A DNA stretch of 64,000 nucleotides from Amphiduros pacificus (GCA_949316495.1 OX439001.1:32567020-32631019); one strand, 5' to 3'; shown: positions 36,801 to 44,155, numbered from the stretch's first letter. The notes: generated by a model not told the origin, from the sequence alone. Numbers and translations are program-made.

Positions 36801-37099
36801 TTTTATTTGTGAGGTCATATTTGTCCGGAGAATACCACACTAGATGGGTGGTTTGGAATCTCTTCATGCGTGAATGGGATGACCCTGAAACGGTCATATT
36901 GCTCCGACCAGCCCAGCCAGAAGAGAACAAGGAGGACCAAATGCCGTTTCTCTTAAACTAACTCGAGATCACCAGGGACTGCAGGGTCACTCGTCACTAC
37001 TTGGTATTTCAATACGCCTCGGTAAAAATTGACGATTAAATCATAATTATTCTTTATTAATCGTTTAATTTTGTAAACATCTGTGAACTTACCTTCCAT
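18655..37099 (-). CDS. TYW1: TYW1, S-adenosylmethionine-dependent tRNA 4-demethylwyosine synthase
   Basis: TYW1 performs the second step of wybutosine synthesis at G37 of tRNA-Phe, condensing N1-methylguanosine with pyruvate by radical SAM chemistry; in eukaryotes it acts at the cytosolic face of the ER. Fifteen exons total 2247 nt and 748 codons (human about 732): 37099-37093, 33213-33062, 32423-32289, 31948-31847, 30939-30745, 30622-30523, 30415-30045, 28612-28469, 27467-27349, 27253-27144, 23560-23383, 21957-21822, 21614-21504, 21390-21223 and 18873-18655. All junction phases agree. Domain order is an N-terminal membrane segment (about residues 25-44), a flavodoxin-like FMN domain starting with [11 protein letters not shown] (about 88-98), an acidic Cys-rich linker (about 231-354), and a radical SAM domain with Cys433, Cys437 and Cys440 in CANKCVFC. 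The C-terminus KDISGC equals the vertebrate end. Confidence 0.97.
18946..18975 (-). CDS. TYW1: Candidate in-frame 30-nt cassette exon of TYW1
   Basis: Between exons 14 and 15, which already join in phase 0, lies a 30-nt segment with a pyrimidine-rich acceptor (TTTACATATTTAG) and a strong donor (GTAAGT). It reads [10 protein letters not shown] and would add ten residues in frame between HKK and FKIDGEWW. Human TYW1 has no residues here, so inclusion would be alternative or lineage-specific. It may also be a decoy. Confidence 0.35.
19605..20535 (-). mobile_element. Diverged hAT-like element copy split by a second element
   Basis: 19605-19770 (with GGAAGTGATGGGGAGAAGC) and 20485-20535 (with ATTAATATATTGTGCAATGA) match, inverted and in order, the inside of the intact element at 27750-28382. 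Between them about 700 bp is inserted. The insert begins near GCCGCCACACACACTGTCC and ends near GGTGGAGTTTGGCCGCCAC, and its ends share CCACCAGAGG in inverted orientation. Part of the insert (19855-20005) belongs to the dispersed GATTGGCAGGGGCC family. Confidence 0.7.
19855..20005. repeat. Dispersed repeat (GATTGGCAGGGGCC family), copy 2
   Basis: Contains CCGATTGCCGATCTCCATG, ACACCGGAACTGTACAAC, TTTAATCATTGGTCGG and GACTGGCAGGGGGCCTATG in the same order as the copy near 34.4 kb. Confidence 0.7.
21223..21390 (-). CDS. TYW1: TYW1 exon 14
   Basis: Encodes [20 protein letters not shown] and ends [14 protein letters not shown]. 168 nt, phase 0 at both ends; it closely follows the human sequence. 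Confidence 0.97.
21504..21614 (-). CDS. TYW1: TYW1 exon 13
   Basis: Encodes [15 protein letters not shown] through GRPDFIEIK (111 nt, 37 codons). This is a strand-rich late part of the radical SAM barrel. Confidence 0.97.
21651..21745. mobile_element. Partial short element (CCACCTGGTG family), copy 3
   Basis: CCACCAGGTGTCTCTTGTG through GATATGAGGATAAC is the reverse complement of the right part of the copy at 8757-9052, in the intron between TYW1 exons 12 and 13. Confidence 0.6.
21822..21957 (-). CDS. TYW1: TYW1 exon 12
   Basis: Encodes [16 protein letters not shown] through [27 protein letters not shown] is a strongly conserved TYW1 block. It enters in phase 2 and leaves in phase 0. Confidence 0.97.
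21958..23382 (-). other. TYW1 intron 11
   Basis: 1.4 kb with a 26-bp minisatellite at 22876-23077. Otherwise AT-rich with no supported feature. Confidence 0.65.
22876..23077. repeat. 26-bp minisatellite, about eight copies
   Basis: Unit GATGGCCACATGACAGATTG plus CCACAT. The first copies carry CCACCTGATGG and the last ones GGCCATATG. Confidence 0.93.
23383..23560 (-). CDS. TYW1: TYW1 exon 11
   Basis: Encodes [32 protein letters not shown] and [20 protein letters not shown] is the SAM-contacting GxP-type block of this family. It enters in phase 1 and leaves in phase 2. Confidence 0.97.
23864..25192 (+). mobile_element. Repeat-built element A with ~145-bp units
   Basis: Starts at AAAACATAGGCATCA and ends at GAGGGTAAAAAG, like element B at 28730-29950. 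The inside is about eight imperfect ~145-bp units, each with GCTTATGTGTGTCAA, CATGAAGCTGCCATCATT and a TGACCTTGA...TGAAGGTCA pair. A CATA microsatellite follows, then a 3' hairpin with arms CCCTCAGCC and GGCTGAGGG. ACCCTCAGCCC near 23890 and its complement near 25176-25186 form short terminal inverted repeats. There is no coding sequence; a nonautonomous DNA element is likely. Confidence 0.72.
25093..25131. repeat. (CATA)n microsatellite inside element A
   Basis: About nine to ten CATA repeats just before the 3' hairpin region of the element. The counterpart in element B is at about 29864-29889. Confidence 0.93.
25523..26064. mobile_element. Inverted-repeat element with TTGTATTCTCCGTAGCCC ends
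   Basis: TTGTATTCTCCGTAGCCC at 25523-25540 has its exact reverse complement at 26047-26064. Two further direct copies of TGTATTCTCCGTAGCCCC lie inside, near 25679 and 25697. The 542-bp length and lack of coding sequence fit a nonautonomous DNA transposon. No target duplication could be assigned. Confidence 0.65.
27144..27253 (-). CDS. TYW1: TYW1 exon 10
   Basis: Encodes [17 protein letters not shown] through [18 protein letters not shown] is almost invariant in TYW1 and follows the iron-sulfur cluster motif directly. Confidence 0.97.
27349..27467 (-). CDS. TYW1: TYW1 exon 9: radical SAM CxxxCxxC motif
   Basis: Encodes [16 protein letters not shown] and then [13 protein letters not shown]. 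The three cysteines of CANKCVFC (about residues 433, 437 and 440) bind the 4Fe-4S cluster that cleaves SAM. Confidence 0.98.
27660..27740. repeat. Direct repeat flanking the hAT-like element (left copy)
   Basis: The stretch with ACAGATTGTATTTAGAATCT and AATAATGCAAG resembles 28386-28450 on the other side of the transposon (ACAGACTGTATATGGAATCT, AATAATGCAAC, AAGCATGCA). A tandem duplication of about 70 bp therefore existed around the insertion site. Confidence 0.65.
27750..28382. mobile_element. hAT-like nonautonomous transposon, intact ends
   Basis: The 633-bp element has terminal inverted repeats TAGGGCATCA and TGATGCCCTA, flanked by an exact 8-bp duplication ATACAGAC (27742-27749 and 28383-28390). 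An 8-bp duplication with a TAGGG-type end is the hAT signature. The ends are unusually rich in ATCGAT and ACCGGT palindromes. No transposase open frame is present. A diverged relative lies at 19605-20535. It is in the TYW1 intron between exons 8 and 9. Confidence 0.88.
28469..28612 (-). CDS. TYW1: TYW1 exon 8
   Basis: Encodes [38 protein letters not shown] and GVKLCRWTK. [22 protein letters not shown] opens the catalytic domain. 48 codons, phase 0 at both ends. Confidence 0.97.
28730..29950 (+). mobile_element. Repeat-built element B with ~145-bp units
   Basis: Same orientation and architecture as element A: the shared start AAAACATAGGCATCA, about seven units with TGACCTTGA...TGAAGGTCA pairs, a CATA microsatellite, and the hairpin end GGGGCTGAGGGTAAAAAG. 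The two copies lie in TYW1 introns 10 and 7 and differ by point changes and unit losses. Confidence 0.72.
30045..30415 (-). CDS. TYW1: TYW1 exon 7: acidic, Cys-rich linker
   Basis: Encodes the end of the flavodoxin domain ([19 protein letters not shown]). A variable linker follows with two Cys clusters ([12 protein letters not shown]) and an acidic run ([14 protein letters not shown]), then [17 protein letters not shown]. The human protein has a comparable acidic linker ending in VDVEDLG. The donor GTTATT is weak compared with the other exons. Confidence 0.93.
30523..30622 (-). CDS. TYW1: TYW1 exon 6
   Basis: Encodes [20 protein letters not shown] and ESKHGG. VGKNVxxWLxxLGAH is the flavodoxin-domain C-terminal helix of TYW1. 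It leaves in phase 1. Confidence 0.97.
30745..30939 (-). CDS. TYW1: TYW1 exon 5: flavodoxin FMN-binding core
   Basis: Encodes [20 protein letters not shown], then [26 protein letters not shown] and the GVGNSLY loop are the second and third FMN-contacting loops of the flavodoxin fold. 65 codons, phase 0 at both ends. Confidence 0.97.
30940..31846 (-). other. TYW1 intron 4
   Basis: 0.9 kb. The half next to exon 4 is a 31-bp minisatellite that reaches almost to the splice donor; the rest is AT-rich. Confidence 0.75.
31340..31845. repeat. 31-bp minisatellite abutting a splice donor
   Basis: About 16 imperfect copies of CACAGATCTGACAGCTACAA plus ACCTACTCATC. The last copy runs into the intron side of the TYW1 exon 4 donor, so bases from about position 7 of the intron are repeat-derived. 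Confidence 0.9.
31847..31948 (-). CDS. TYW1: TYW1 exon 4
   Basis: Encodes [20 protein letters not shown] and [14 protein letters not shown] (34 codons). NIKDYDPED matches human NLKEYDPDD in the flavodoxin domain. Confidence 0.97.
32289..32423 (-). CDS. TYW1: TYW1 exon 3: flavodoxin phosphate-binding loop
   Basis: Encodes a basic linker ([12 protein letters not shown]) and then [13 protein letters not shown]. The TQTGNT loop binds the FMN phosphate. 45 codons, phase 0 at both ends. Confidence 0.96.
32424..33061 (-). other. TYW1 intron 2
   Basis: AT-rich, 638 bp. A 75-codon plus-strand open frame at 32684-32911 has no recognisable features. Nothing else is supported. Confidence 0.65.
33062..33213 (-). 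CDS. TYW1: TYW1 exon 2: N-terminal membrane segment
   Basis: Encodes [18 protein letters not shown], then a hydrophobic stretch around [14 protein letters not shown] and the basic NKRTKG. The acceptor is GGGCATTTCAG. It enters in phase 1, which fits a preceding ATG GAA G. Human TYW1 also begins with a hydrophobic N-terminal segment. Confidence 0.9.
34425..34680. repeat. Dispersed repeat (GATTGGCAGGGGCC family), copy 3
   Basis: Contains AATCCGGAACTGAACAAC, GATTGGCAGGGGGCCTATG, TTAAATGATTGGATTTTAGAG and CAATGGGGCAATCGGCC. The second half recurs at 34870-35005. Confidence 0.7.
34758..35160. mobile_element. Possible inverted-repeat element enclosing repeat copy 4
   Basis: AGTGAAGTCGGCCCC near 34773 has inverted near-copies near 35110-35145 (GGGGCCGACTTCACT and GGGGCCGCCTTCACT). 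Between them, 34870-35005 repeats the dispersed family block (TTAATGATTGGATTTTAGAG, CAATGGGGCAGTATGGCG). It looks like a small composite of repeats without coding sequence. Confidence 0.45.
36330..36960 (-). mobile_element. Element with CpG palindrome, copy 2 (inverted)
   Basis: Reverse-oriented counterpart of 14540-15745 without the 0.6-kb extra piece. Matching blocks run from GTTGTGGAACCCCGACTTG at the left to CTCTTCATGCGTGAATGGG at the right. The palindrome at 36422-36442 is preserved exactly apart from its central base. It lies just downstream of exon 1 inside TYW1 intron 1. Confidence 0.8.
37093..37099 (-). CDS. TYW1: TYW1 exon 1, coding part of seven bases (ATG GAA G)
   Basis: ATG in the context AAAAATGG is followed after seven coding bases by the ideal donor GTAAGTTC. 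Exon 2 needs exactly one carried-over G, and the join gives M-E-D-G-T-A-S. No other in-frame start is available upstream of exon 2. Donor, phase and start context agree, but the exon is too short for independent proof. Confidence 0.62.
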
Positions 37100-38489
37100 T
37101 TTTCTGTAATATTGTTGTACGGAAGATCAAACATCAAGTACGATGATGAGGACTTCACGGCATGTGCATGTGGACGCGAGTCATCATGATTACGTACACC
37201 ACTTTTCAATCTGTATCCGTGAAACTTTCTACTACTTTAGGATTTAATGCCACATCCAAATGAGTTCATTGTCAACAAGTGTTGATTTTTAAAAATCAAG
37301 CGCACGTAAGTTTGCAAAATCCCAAAATCCTTGGGCAAAATCCAAGGAAATCTTCTTACTAAATTTGGGGAGAAATAAGCTGTGAACGGATCATGTTTAG
37401 CTCTCACAAAATGCCTACCAGAGGGCACTACTTTTTAAGAAAAGCAAAAGTTGCTAGTAGATAGTGAAGAAGGTGTCACAGCAAATGAGAAAAAACAAGT
37501 GATGATCATAACAGAGGCCTTCAAAGAAACTTTCAGAAAAGAAAATGAAAAAGAAATAGGAAACATAAAACCACAAAAGATGAGAAAACCTTTCACAGCC
37601 CATGAAATAGGAAAAGCAGCAAAGAGACTGAAAGACAACAAAAGTGCAGGAATTGATGAAATAAAAGCTGAAATGATCAAACATAGCCCAGAAATTGTAC
37701 ATAGAAGAATTGCGGAAATATACAATGAGATGGCTGAAACTGGCGAATTCCCATCAGAAGTAGTGGAAGGGGTACTTATACCTCTACCCAAGCCAGGTAA
37801 ACCCAAAGGACCCACCAAAAATCTAAGACCAATCATCCTACTCACTATCCTCAGAAAAATACTGGCTATCTGCATGGTGGGTAGAACGGAGAACAAAATT
37901 AGGGAAAAAATCCCCATTACACAAGCAGCATATCAGAAAGGCAGAAGTACAACAGAACATGTTTTCACTTGTAAAATCCTAGCAGAAAAGGCAATTACAG
38001 CAGCGGATTACAAAACCACCATATTACTACTTGATATGAGCAAAGCATTCGACACGGTTAGAAGAAATGAACTCATGGAAATTTTAAGATCTGTACTGGA
38101 CGAGGACGAACTACACATTCTGAAGATACTCATAGAAGATGTCCAAATAAGAGTCAAAGTAGGGAAAGTGATGGGAGACCCTTTCACCACCAACATTGGG
38201 GTCCCTCAGGGAGACTGTGCCAGCCCCATCCTTTTCACCCTCTACCTAGCAGCCGCCCTACAAGAAGAAAGAAAGAACATTTATCAGGAACACAATTATA
38301 GCAAAACACCAGAAGAAATTACACCACTCCCAGCAAACACAAGACGTCTACAAAACGTTTTGGTTTGGTCTTGGATTGGCTAGGCTATAAAATACGTCTT
38401 GTAAACGTTTTGAAAACGTTTTTTCAAAAACATCTTGGAAACGTCTTGATAAAACATATACAAAACGTTTTGATTTGGTCTTGGTTTGG

Positions 38490-38665
38490 CTTAGCTTCAG
38501 AAATTATGGTTGGTAAATATTTTAATAATGTTGGACACTAATTATGGAAAGTGACATTATAAAACTGGAGAGAAAATGGTTTGGCTCGGTTATGGAAATT
38601 ATGGTTGGTAAATATTTTAATAATGTTGGACACTAATTATGGAAAGTGACATTATGAAACTGGCA
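38490..38665. repeat. Direct duplication inside the DNA element
   Basis: Two copies of a block containing AAATTATGGTTGGTAAATAT, TTTAATAATGTTGGACACTA and ATTATGGAAAGTGACATTAT, about 100 bp apart. Confidence 0.9.
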
Positions 38666-39639
38666 TGAAATAGTTTAACTGAATGTTTTAGTGTTATTTG
38701 GCGAGGTCATAATCACAATTTTTATTGTTTTAAGAATAACACATGCAGGTAATGTTAAGAAAACATGACAACAATGTTTGACCTTGATGTAATATTTTCA
38801 TATTTTATACTGAATCCTTCCAACAACTTACAAAGTTGTCCATTTGACAGTTTTTTCAAACCAATGTACACATGACTGGGTTAGTTGGTTATTAATAGCC
38901 CCTCCACCTCCATGAGATGGAGTCCTACTCCACACCCCTGCAAATATTATTTTCGTATTCTTACTGCATATTAGAATTAGAAAAATAGGTTAACACGACT
39001 AAATTTGCCATTATTTTACATGATGATATGATTAATAATTATACCATTCAGGTCAGGTAATATACATACGCCTGTATAAGAAATAACTGCCAATACAGAA
39101 TGTTTGAATTATAAGTGTATGTAATGCTGACTCTGTCACCACTCAAATTTGAAAAGTGAAGACTTGGTTCTCCAACAGAAAACATCGACTCAAGGCCACA
39201 TCTTCGTTTTAGAGCTACAATTCGGGAATTAAGGTATGTACATGAGTGTGTTAATTATTGTGAGACTTATTGCATGAACATTCATGAATATATATTTAAA
39301 TGCTGAGTTAAGACATTGAGTATCTATCTTTCACATGTGCATCTAATTTGGCCTAGTCAATTGACCCAATTACATAACCATAGTAAATATCGAAAGGTCA
39401 CTCCAACTTAATTGTATTTGAGAAAACTGTTTTATATATGAGATAACTAACTAATCATAGAAGTAAGAATGATACATTTCTCCCATTATTTATTTTATAT
39501 GTAGGCCTATATTTACACGTATAAGTCACTACTACAATCACCATATGAATTAATTTCCATCACGAACAGAAACTATTGCTGGACAAAGTTTATAATTAAA
39601 ATGTGCATAAATAGGAACTTTCTACATAAATAGGAACAT

Positions 39640-39786
39640 TTTGTACAAAATGTAAGGTGGAGCCACTGTAACTATCAAAGGCCACCCACATCCTTCCTTT
39701 TTCTCCCATACCTCATTGGTGGTTTTCATAGTCACCAATAGAGGTCTCTCTGAGATAATAAAATTGAATTGAATTGAATTGAATTG
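39640..39786 (+). mobile_element. LINE/SINE-like 3' tail inside the DNA element
   Basis: The sequence ends CTCTGAGATAATAAAATTG followed by a GAATT pentamer repeat, the usual look of a LINE 3' terminus. Only the tail is recognisable. Confidence 0.4.
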
Positions 39787-40202
39787 ACATAAGGGAGGGT
39801 TGCACCTTGTGCCCTCACCAGGCCTGTATGACCCCAGTTAGGCCAACAAGCTGTGACCCACATGTGGCTATTTCTGTACCGGCCTGCCAACCTCAACATG
39901 CACTCAAACTTCTGTGAAGTGTGATAAATATAGGAAAAATCAATTCACAAATCTATGCATATCCTCACATACAATGTTTGGCACAATTAAAGAATTCTGG
40001 GCTCCATTATTTTTTATCATTATACATCTGTCTCTAAAAGTTTATGACTTAATCGAGTCACTGAATTTGACTTAATTTATACTTAAACCACATGTTTTCA
40101 GATTGTGTAATTTATTTTTTTTATATTCATATCTTATGTCTTAAACGATATGTTTGTATTGTTTATGAAGAGGTTTTAAATCTTTGAATTTAATTATTGC
40201 AG

Positions 40203-40608
40203 GAGCATGTCGAAGGATTTATCTGAAACAACATGAAGGACAATATGATGCCATTTCGGGGCAAAGCCTAAGAACAATGAAGAATGCCCCAAACTTGAAC
40301 CAAGTTGGGGGGGCAAAATATCAGGTAGGATATTTTAGAATATCTGTACAAAATCGGGGGGGGGGGGGGGGGGTTTGGTGAATATGGTATGTTGAATATT
40401 TAAAGGAGTATTTCTTGTGGTATCAAAAGTTTGACAATGAATCTTTAAAAAATGTTATTTCTGTTTCAGAAAGGTGCAGCAAAGAGAGGGTCTGCTCCCA
40501 GCACACCAGCTTCCTCATGTCTGGTCTCATCTGAAGAGGACTCCTCAAAAACTTCACTCTATCAGAAATCATGGGCATTTTCAACAATTATCAGATATAT
40601 GTAGAAAT
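40203..40608 (+). pseudogene. Exon-like sequence carried in the DNA element, unrecognised
   Basis: An acceptor (TTTAATTATTGCAG, ending at 40200) precedes an open segment reading CRRIYLKQHEGQYD to GGAKYQ, closed by a GTAGGA donor at about 40325. After a TTTCTGTTTCAG acceptor at 40470, the frame continues in phase with KGAAKRGSAPSTP and VSSEEDSSKTSL, and stops at TAG. Together this is about 86 residues in two exons. A third splice-like segment ends at 39232 (GTATGT donor) but does not join in frame. I do not recognise the protein. It could be a captured gene fragment or the tail of a lost element-encoded protein. Confidence 0.4.
40356..40373. repeat. G18 homopolymer
   Basis: Eighteen consecutive G in the intron-like gap of the exon-like sequence. 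Confidence 0.95.
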
Positions 40609-40794
40609 ACATTGTAACATTGAGTTAGAAACTAAAATGATGTTAATAAATATTTTAAAAAAATATAAAAAAATGTTTTTTCTATGTTCTTTTTGTACAA
40701 ATGTAGAGGTAAGATGTAAATATATTGTTATGACTTGTGAGAAATTCTCAAAAAGGTTGAAGGAAGGTCTCAGAAAGGTTTAATGAATATCTTA

Positions 40795-41040
40795 AGAAGG
40801 TCCTATCAAAACGTTTCCAAGAGGTTTTGTCAAAAACGTTTCCAAGAGGTTTTGTCAAAACGTTTCCAAGAGGTTTTGTCAAAAACGTTTCCAAGAGGTT
40901 TTGTCAAAACGTTTCCTAGAGGTTTTGTCAAAACGTTTTCTAAAGGTTTTGTCAAAACGTTTTCTAGAGGTTTTGTCAAAACGTTTTCAAGAGGTTTTGC
41001 CAAAACGTTTTCAAGAGGTTTTGCCAAAACGTTTTGAAAA
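40795..41040. repeat. ~23-bp tandem array of AAAACGTTT plus AAGAGGTTTTGTC
   Basis: About ten units of CAAAACGTTTTCAAGAGGTT plus TTGT, on the right subterminal side of the DNA element. The left side has scattered AAAACGTTTT but no ordered array. Confidence 0.93.
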
Positions 41041-42023
41041 CGTTTTGGAGTGTCTACACAATTATGTTTTCAAGACGTTTTGTCAAAACGTTTTGTAAAC
41101 CAAATCAAAACGTTTTCAAGACGTATTAAAAACGTATAATTGTTTGCTGGGCTACCAGTAGAAACGGAAAACATCAATCATGATCACAACTATAGCAGTA
41201 CACCATCCTGGATAAAAGACCGCCCCCATAGCATACTTATAGACCAACAGTATGCAGACGACACGGGATGGGTTACAAACAATAGCATAAATACAAAGAA
41301 AGTTAAAGAAGAAGTCCCACCCAAACTTGGAAAAAGAAATCTAGGCGTAAATCATACAAAAACAGAGGAATACACAGTCACAAGAAACGGGGATGAATCG
41401 TGGAAGACAAGTGTGTATCTGGGCAGCAAATTAGACACAGAAAAGGACATACAAAGAAGAAAAGGCCTTGCCATTTACACATACAACACAATCAAGCATA
41501 TCCTGGAACATAGAAGGCTCTCTATAAACATGAAAATGAGAGCAATGCAGGCATATGTGGAGAGCATTTTCATGTACAATTCCGAATTGTGGACCCTGAC
41601 AAAAACCTTGGCAAATAAAGTTGACACTTTCCAGAGAAAACTGCTACGAAGAATGCTGAACATAAGATGGGAAGATAAGATCACAAATGAAACGCTGTAC
41701 GAGATGACGAAAAAAAAACCATGGAGCATCACCATAAAAGGGAGAAGAATGAGATGTTACTGACACCTGCTAAGATTAAACGAAGGAACACCTGCCAGGC
41801 AAGCCCTGGCAGAAGCGAGAAGAAAAGTCAAAATGCCCAGGGGGACGCCAAGAACGACGTGGATAAAGCTAGTAGAGAGTGACCTGAGCGAAATAGGAAT
41901 ACATGGAGAAGAACTCATTTGTCAAATTGCACAGAATCGCCTGACCTGGAAAAAGATTGTCAACCGCGTGATGTCTGCGTGCGCAGACGGGACACGTTGC
42001 TGATGATGATGACTACTTTTTAA

Positions 42024-42814
42024 AAGGCTGAAGACTATGCTCGTCCAAAAACTTATAGGTCTATGTATATGGGAAAGTTATTAGTGTCTAAAAAGGATAA
42101 GACAAAATGGAAGCTCAAAATCCAGTGGCGATTCAGTTGTCAACATAGCTAGTTTGAATAAAGCAGAAGAATTAAATACTTTTTGTAAGTTTGTTAGTAA
42201 GCTTCACTTGTAACTCTTCAAATGGGGTGTGGCATTATTAATTTTGCGAGAGTTAAAAACTTATTTTATTTTGTGCTGGAGATGACATCATAAACCAAGC
42301 TCAGTCACAAAATTGTTCAAAAATGTACATATTATTATTATATATCAAACTCTTTACATACATATATAAAAAAAGCATGAACGTGATCAGAGAGGAAGGG
42401 TGACGAGATTTGAAAAAAAAAAAAAAGTTGCTGTTTGAGGTATGGGCTGCAATAAAATTCTCCACTGATAGGAGTGTATGATCTCGCTGTCCCGTCATCA
42501 TGTAGCCTGCCCTCTAGTGGAAGTGACGCTGAACTAAACTCCACTTCACTTTTGTTTTGCAAGTTTATGTGAAGGGTTGCGCTTTTAGCATATTATGAAT
42601 GGCACAGTTATCACTTATTTGTTGTCATAATTACATTAGAAATGAAATATTACCTCCTATATGCCTATATTTCTGTATTAGACCTTTGTTTTCAACCATC
42701 GGTAAATTGACCTATTTATTGACCTAATTCTTGAGGCCCTGCTAGGTTTTGTACAAAGGGGCCTATATGGATGAAATGCAGATATTTTTAGCCACCACGA
42801 TCATGCAATTGGGA
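42024..42814. other. Spacer right of the LINE
   Basis: Continuation of the sequence the LINE entered, with an A13 run near 42413. No gene is supported. TGCCCTCTAGTGGAAGTG near 42509 resembles the ends of short inverted-repeat elements but has no partner that I could find. Confidence 0.5.
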
Positions 42815-44155
42815 GATAGCTGCACAAGTGAGAGATAGCAAGTGATAGCTGCACATGGGGAGAGATAGCTGCACATTGGGAGAGACAGCTGCACATGGGG
42901 AGAGACAGCTGCACATGGTGAGAGATAGCTGCACATGGGGAGAGATAGTTACAACAGTGAGAGACAACTGCACAACTGAATGACAGCTGCACACTTGATA
43001 GTTGCACAAGTGAGAGATAGCTGCACATGTGAGAGAGAGCTGCACATGGGGAGAGATAGCTGCACATGGGGAGAGATAGCTGCACATGGGGAGAGATAGC
43101 TGCACATGGGGAGAGATAGCTGCACATGGTGAGAGATAACTGCACATGGTGAGAGATAGCTGCACATGGGGAGAGATAGCTGCACATGAGGAGAGATAGC
43201 TGCACATGGGGAGATACAGCTGCACATGGGGAGAGATAGCTGCACATGGGGAGATACAGCTGCACATGAGGAGAGATAGCTGCACATGGGGAGATACAGC
43301 TGCACATGGGGAGAGATAGCTGCACATGGTGAGAGACAGCTGCACATGGGGAGAGATAGCTGCACATGGGGAGAGATAGCTGCACATGGGGAGAGATAGC
43401 TGCACATGGTAAGAGATAGCTGCACATGGGGAGAGATAGCTCCACATGGTGAGAGATAGCTGCACATGGGGAGAGATAGCTGCACATGGTGAGAGATAGC
43501 ACCATATAGGGAAAGATAGCTGCACAGTTTGAGAGATAGCTGCACATGGTAAGAGATAGCTGCACATGGGGAGAGATAGCTGCACATGGGGAGAGATAGC
43601 TGCACATGGGGAGAGACAGCTGCACATGGGGAGAGACAGCTGCACATGGTGAGAGATAGCTGCACATGGGGAGAGATAGTTGCACATGGGGGGAGATAGC
43701 TGCACATGGGGAGAGATGGCTGCACATGGGGAGAGATAGCTGCACATTGGGAGAGATAGCTGCACATGGGGAGAGATAGCTGCACATGGTGAGAGATCGC
43801 TGCACATGGTGAGAGATAGTTACAACAGTGAGAGACAATTGCTCAACTGAATGACAGCTGCACATGTGGTAGTTGCACAAGTGAGAGAGAGCTGCACATG
43901 GTGAGAGATAGCTGCACATGGGGAGAGATAGCTGCACATGGTGAGAGATAGCTGCACATGGTGAGAGATAGTTACAACAGCGAGAGACAACTGCACAACT
44001 GAATGACAGCTGCACACATGGTAGTTGCACAAGTGAGAGACAGCTGCACATGTGAGAGATAGCTTTATAGGTGAGGGATGGCTGCATAGGTGAGAGATAG
44101 CTGCACAATTGAGAGACAGCTGCACAGGTGAGGGATAGCTACAACAGTGAGGGAC
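42815..44155. repeat. 20-bp minisatellite, about 65 copies
   Basis: Unit GAGAGATAGCTGCACATGGG. Variants include GGTGAGAGATAGC, GAGATACAGC, and interspersed longer blocks (GTTACAACAGTGAGAGACAA, CTGAATGACAGCTGCACA) that recur at about 42945, 43815 and 43970, showing higher-order duplication. The long minus-strand open frames (up to 435 codons) are repeat artefacts. Same family as 821-1065. Confidence 0.97.

Larger units (their letters stand above)
33214..37092 (-). other. TYW1 intron 1
   Basis: 3.9 kb. 33214-34420 is AT-rich with no supported gene. 34425-35160 is made of dispersed repeats, 35200-36300 is more GC-rich with no gene that I can support, and 36330-36960 is the inverted CpG-palindrome element. 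Confidence 0.6.
38329..41151. mobile_element. 2.8-kb DNA element with CCCAGCAAACA inverted termini
   Basis: The left end CCCAGCAAACA (38329-38339) is the exact complement of the right end TGTTTGCTGGG (41141-41151). The flanks share CT, and removing the element plus one CT restores the LINE reading frame (P-L-P-V), so the boundaries are firm. Both subterminal regions are crowded with AAAACGTTTT palindromes. Inside, 38480-38670 holds a duplicated ~100-bp block (GGTTGGTAAATATTTTAATA), and 40203-40608 has exon-like sequence. No transposase is recognised; it is nonautonomous and the superfamily is undetermined. Confidence 0.85.
37439..42011 (+). mobile_element. 5'-truncated LINE with 12-bp target duplication, split by a DNA element
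   Basis: ACTACTTTTTAA at 37427-37438 is repeated at 42012-42023, marking both insertion ends. The left part (37439-38328) encodes an uninterrupted reverse transcriptase segment with LLLDMSKAFDTV (motif A) and GVPQGDCASPILFTLY (motif B). The right part (41152-42002) continues with IDQQYADDTGWV (motif C) and the C-terminal region to a TGA, then a (TGA)n tail. One in-frame stop lies at 41761-41763; otherwise the copy is nearly clean, hence young. The clade is not assigned; the (TGA)n tail and motif spelling resemble RTE/L1-side families. About 1.75 kb is LINE; the rest is the insertion. Confidence 0.9.

Noticed and set aside
37451-38383. 310-codon open frame as a possible host gene
   Set aside because: It is LINE reverse transcriptase with motifs A and B; its last codons run into the inserted DNA element.
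40783-41098. Open frames reading FQEVLSKR or NVLTKPLE repeats
   Set aside because: Readings of the 23-bp subterminal array of the DNA element, open by repetition.
42788-44125. Minus-strand open frames of 278-435 codons reading MCSYLSPCAAIS repeats
   Set aside because: They are translations of the 20-bp minisatellite in several frames, with no non-repeat coding sequence.
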